Source: JAMXLO01 sp963812075 (GTDB lineage Bacteria > Pseudomonadota > Alphaproteobacteria > Acetobacterales > Acetobacteraceae). From it: 64,000 nucleotides of DNA. A program made the position numbers and the translations under genes. The stretch lies in the NCBI GenBank assembly GCA_963812075.1, contig CAWETN010000008.1:620001-684000 (forward strand), in the 5' to 3' direction. Shown here one piece after another: positions 63,348 through 64,000 of this stretch (positions are counted from its first letter, which is position 1; each line of letters starts with the position of its first letter). The notes under the pieces were generated by a model. The model saw only the letters and a program-made list of their open reading frames with translations, searched no databases and was not told the DNA's origin.

Positions 63348-64000
63348 ATGATCGTTGCGGGCATCGTGGCGGGGCTGTCCGGTGTCGGCCTGATCCAGGC
63401 GCTCGCGGGCCTTGTCCTGATGAACCGCTTCGAGAGCCTTGCCACCCGCACAGCGGGGGCGGCGGAACCGCCGGTGACCGTGCTCAAGCCGCTGCACGGC
63501 GGCGAGCCGCTGCTGGAGGAGGCGCTGTCCAGCGTCTGCCGGCAGGTTTACCCTAGCTGGCAGGTCGTCTTCGGGGTGAACGATCCGGCGGACTTGGCGC
63601 TGCCCGTGGTGCGCCGGCTGCAGGCTCGGTTCCCCGCCTGCGATATCGCGGTGGTGGTGGATCCGACGCCGCACGGTCCCAACCGCAAGGTCGCCAACCT
63701 GATCAACATGCTGCCCGCGGCCAAGCACGACGTGCTGGTGATCGCCGATTCGGATGTCCACGTGGCGGCGGACTGGCTGAGTCGGCTGGCCGCGGCACTG
63801 GCGGCGCCGGGCACCGGCCTGGCGACGACGGTGTACACCGGCTTGCCTTGCGGGGCCGTGGGTCATCTGGGCGCCCTGCAGATCAACCACTACTTCCTCC
63901 CCGGCGCGCTGCTAGCGCGCGCCATGGGGCGGCAGGACTGCCTCGGCGCCAGCATGATGCTGCGACGGGAGACGCTGGAGCGCATCGGCGGCCTGCACGC
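63348..64000 (+). CDS. hpnI: Hopanoid glycosyltransferase HpnI, cut by window edge
   Basis: About 217 residues are visible. An N-terminal membrane segment (IVAGIVAGLSGVGLIQALAGL) is followed by a GT2/GT21-type catalytic domain. PPVTVLKPLHGGEPLLEEAL, VVFGVNDPADLALPVV, the metal-binding DSD in DVLVIADSDVHV and CLGASMMLRRETLERIGG are typical. HpnI adds an N-acetylglucosamine unit to bacteriohopanetetrol, and HpnK and HpnJ act next. Position after dxs and near hpnH supports the hopanoid call over a ceramide glucosyltransferase, a close relative. The start is the first suitable ATG after dxs. Confidence 0.86.
   Translation, partial: MIVAGIVAGLSGVGLIQALAGLVLMNRFESLATRTAGAAEPPVTVLKPLHGGEPLLEEALSSVCRQVYPSWQVVFGVNDPADLALPVVRRLQARFPACDIAVVVDPTPHGPNRKVANLINMLPAAKHDVLVIADSDVHVAADWLSRLAAALAAPGTGLATTVYTGLPCGAVGHLGALQINHYFLPGALLARAMGRQDCLGASMMLRRETLERIGGLH

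Noticed and set aside
1..64000. Prophage, CRISPR array or tRNA genes
   Set aside because: No phage structural genes, no regularly spaced repeats and no cloverleaf-type sequence were recognised by reading.

Overview
The window is high-GC DNA from an alphaproteobacterium, most likely Rhodospirillales/Acetobacteraceae. This is inferred from gene content and order: tsaE-amgK-murU-addB-addA-trxA, aroQ-accB-accC, a CarD regulator, and a hopanoid/MEP isoprenoid locus. No rRNA, tRNA, CRISPR array, intact prophage or origin was seen. Same-strand neighbours repeatedly overlap by 1-4 bases (ATGA or TGATG), so many operons look translationally coupled.

Layout. 1-11.0 kb (minus strand) is an exopolysaccharide cluster that runs off the left edge. 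In transcription order it has a NusG/RfaH-type antiterminator, a GumD/WcaJ-type initiating sugar-phosphate transferase, a decayed polysaccharide-export gene, an IS3-family remnant, a GT2 glycosyltransferase, a WecG/TagA-type transferase, an AsnB-like amidotransferase, a GT4 glycosyltransferase, a Gfo/Idh/MocA oxidoreductase and an NDP-sugar epimerase. It is separated by an AT-rich leader (with a perfect 22-bp tandem repeat) from wecB on the plus strand. 13-29 kb is housekeeping: dapF-mtaB-ftsY, accC/accB/aroQ, carD, an isolated lpxD, a transglutaminase and DEAD-box helicase, thiS-thiG, a methyltransferase, a BrkB membrane protein, a PLP decarboxylase and a dienelactone hydrolase. 29-38 kb is the trxA/addA/addB/murU/amgK/tsaE block, with a divergent ferredoxin-NADP reductase.

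39-58 kb is a patchwork of small-molecule catabolism: two beta-propeller proteins, an Ldh-family dehydrogenase, a D-aminoacylase-like amidohydrolase, a TPR-glycosyltransferase, an HpcH/HpaI aldolase, a MaoC-type hydratase, an acyl-CoA dehydrogenase, a CoA-transferase, TrmO, threonine aldolase, an M20 peptidase, a luciferase-like oxidoreductase, a ThDP enzyme and a molybdenum hydroxylase large subunit. 58-64 kb is an isoprenoid/hopanoid locus: hpnH-ispH on the minus strand and, divergently, a polyprenyl synthase, dxs and hpnI (cut by the right edge).

A strong cross-cutting signal is about 20 single-base frame breaks in otherwise well-conserved genes, including dapF, mtaB, hpnH and dxs. They cluster in certain stretches, and I read most of them as sequencing or assembly errors rather than real gene loss. 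I did not find a convincing wholly new system. The best candidates for follow-up are the antiterminator plus AT-rich repeat leader of the polysaccharide cluster, the coupled ThDP enzyme/molybdenum hydroxylase pair (with a Glu-to-Gln change in the expected catalytic motif), and the acyl-CoA/aldolase gene set.
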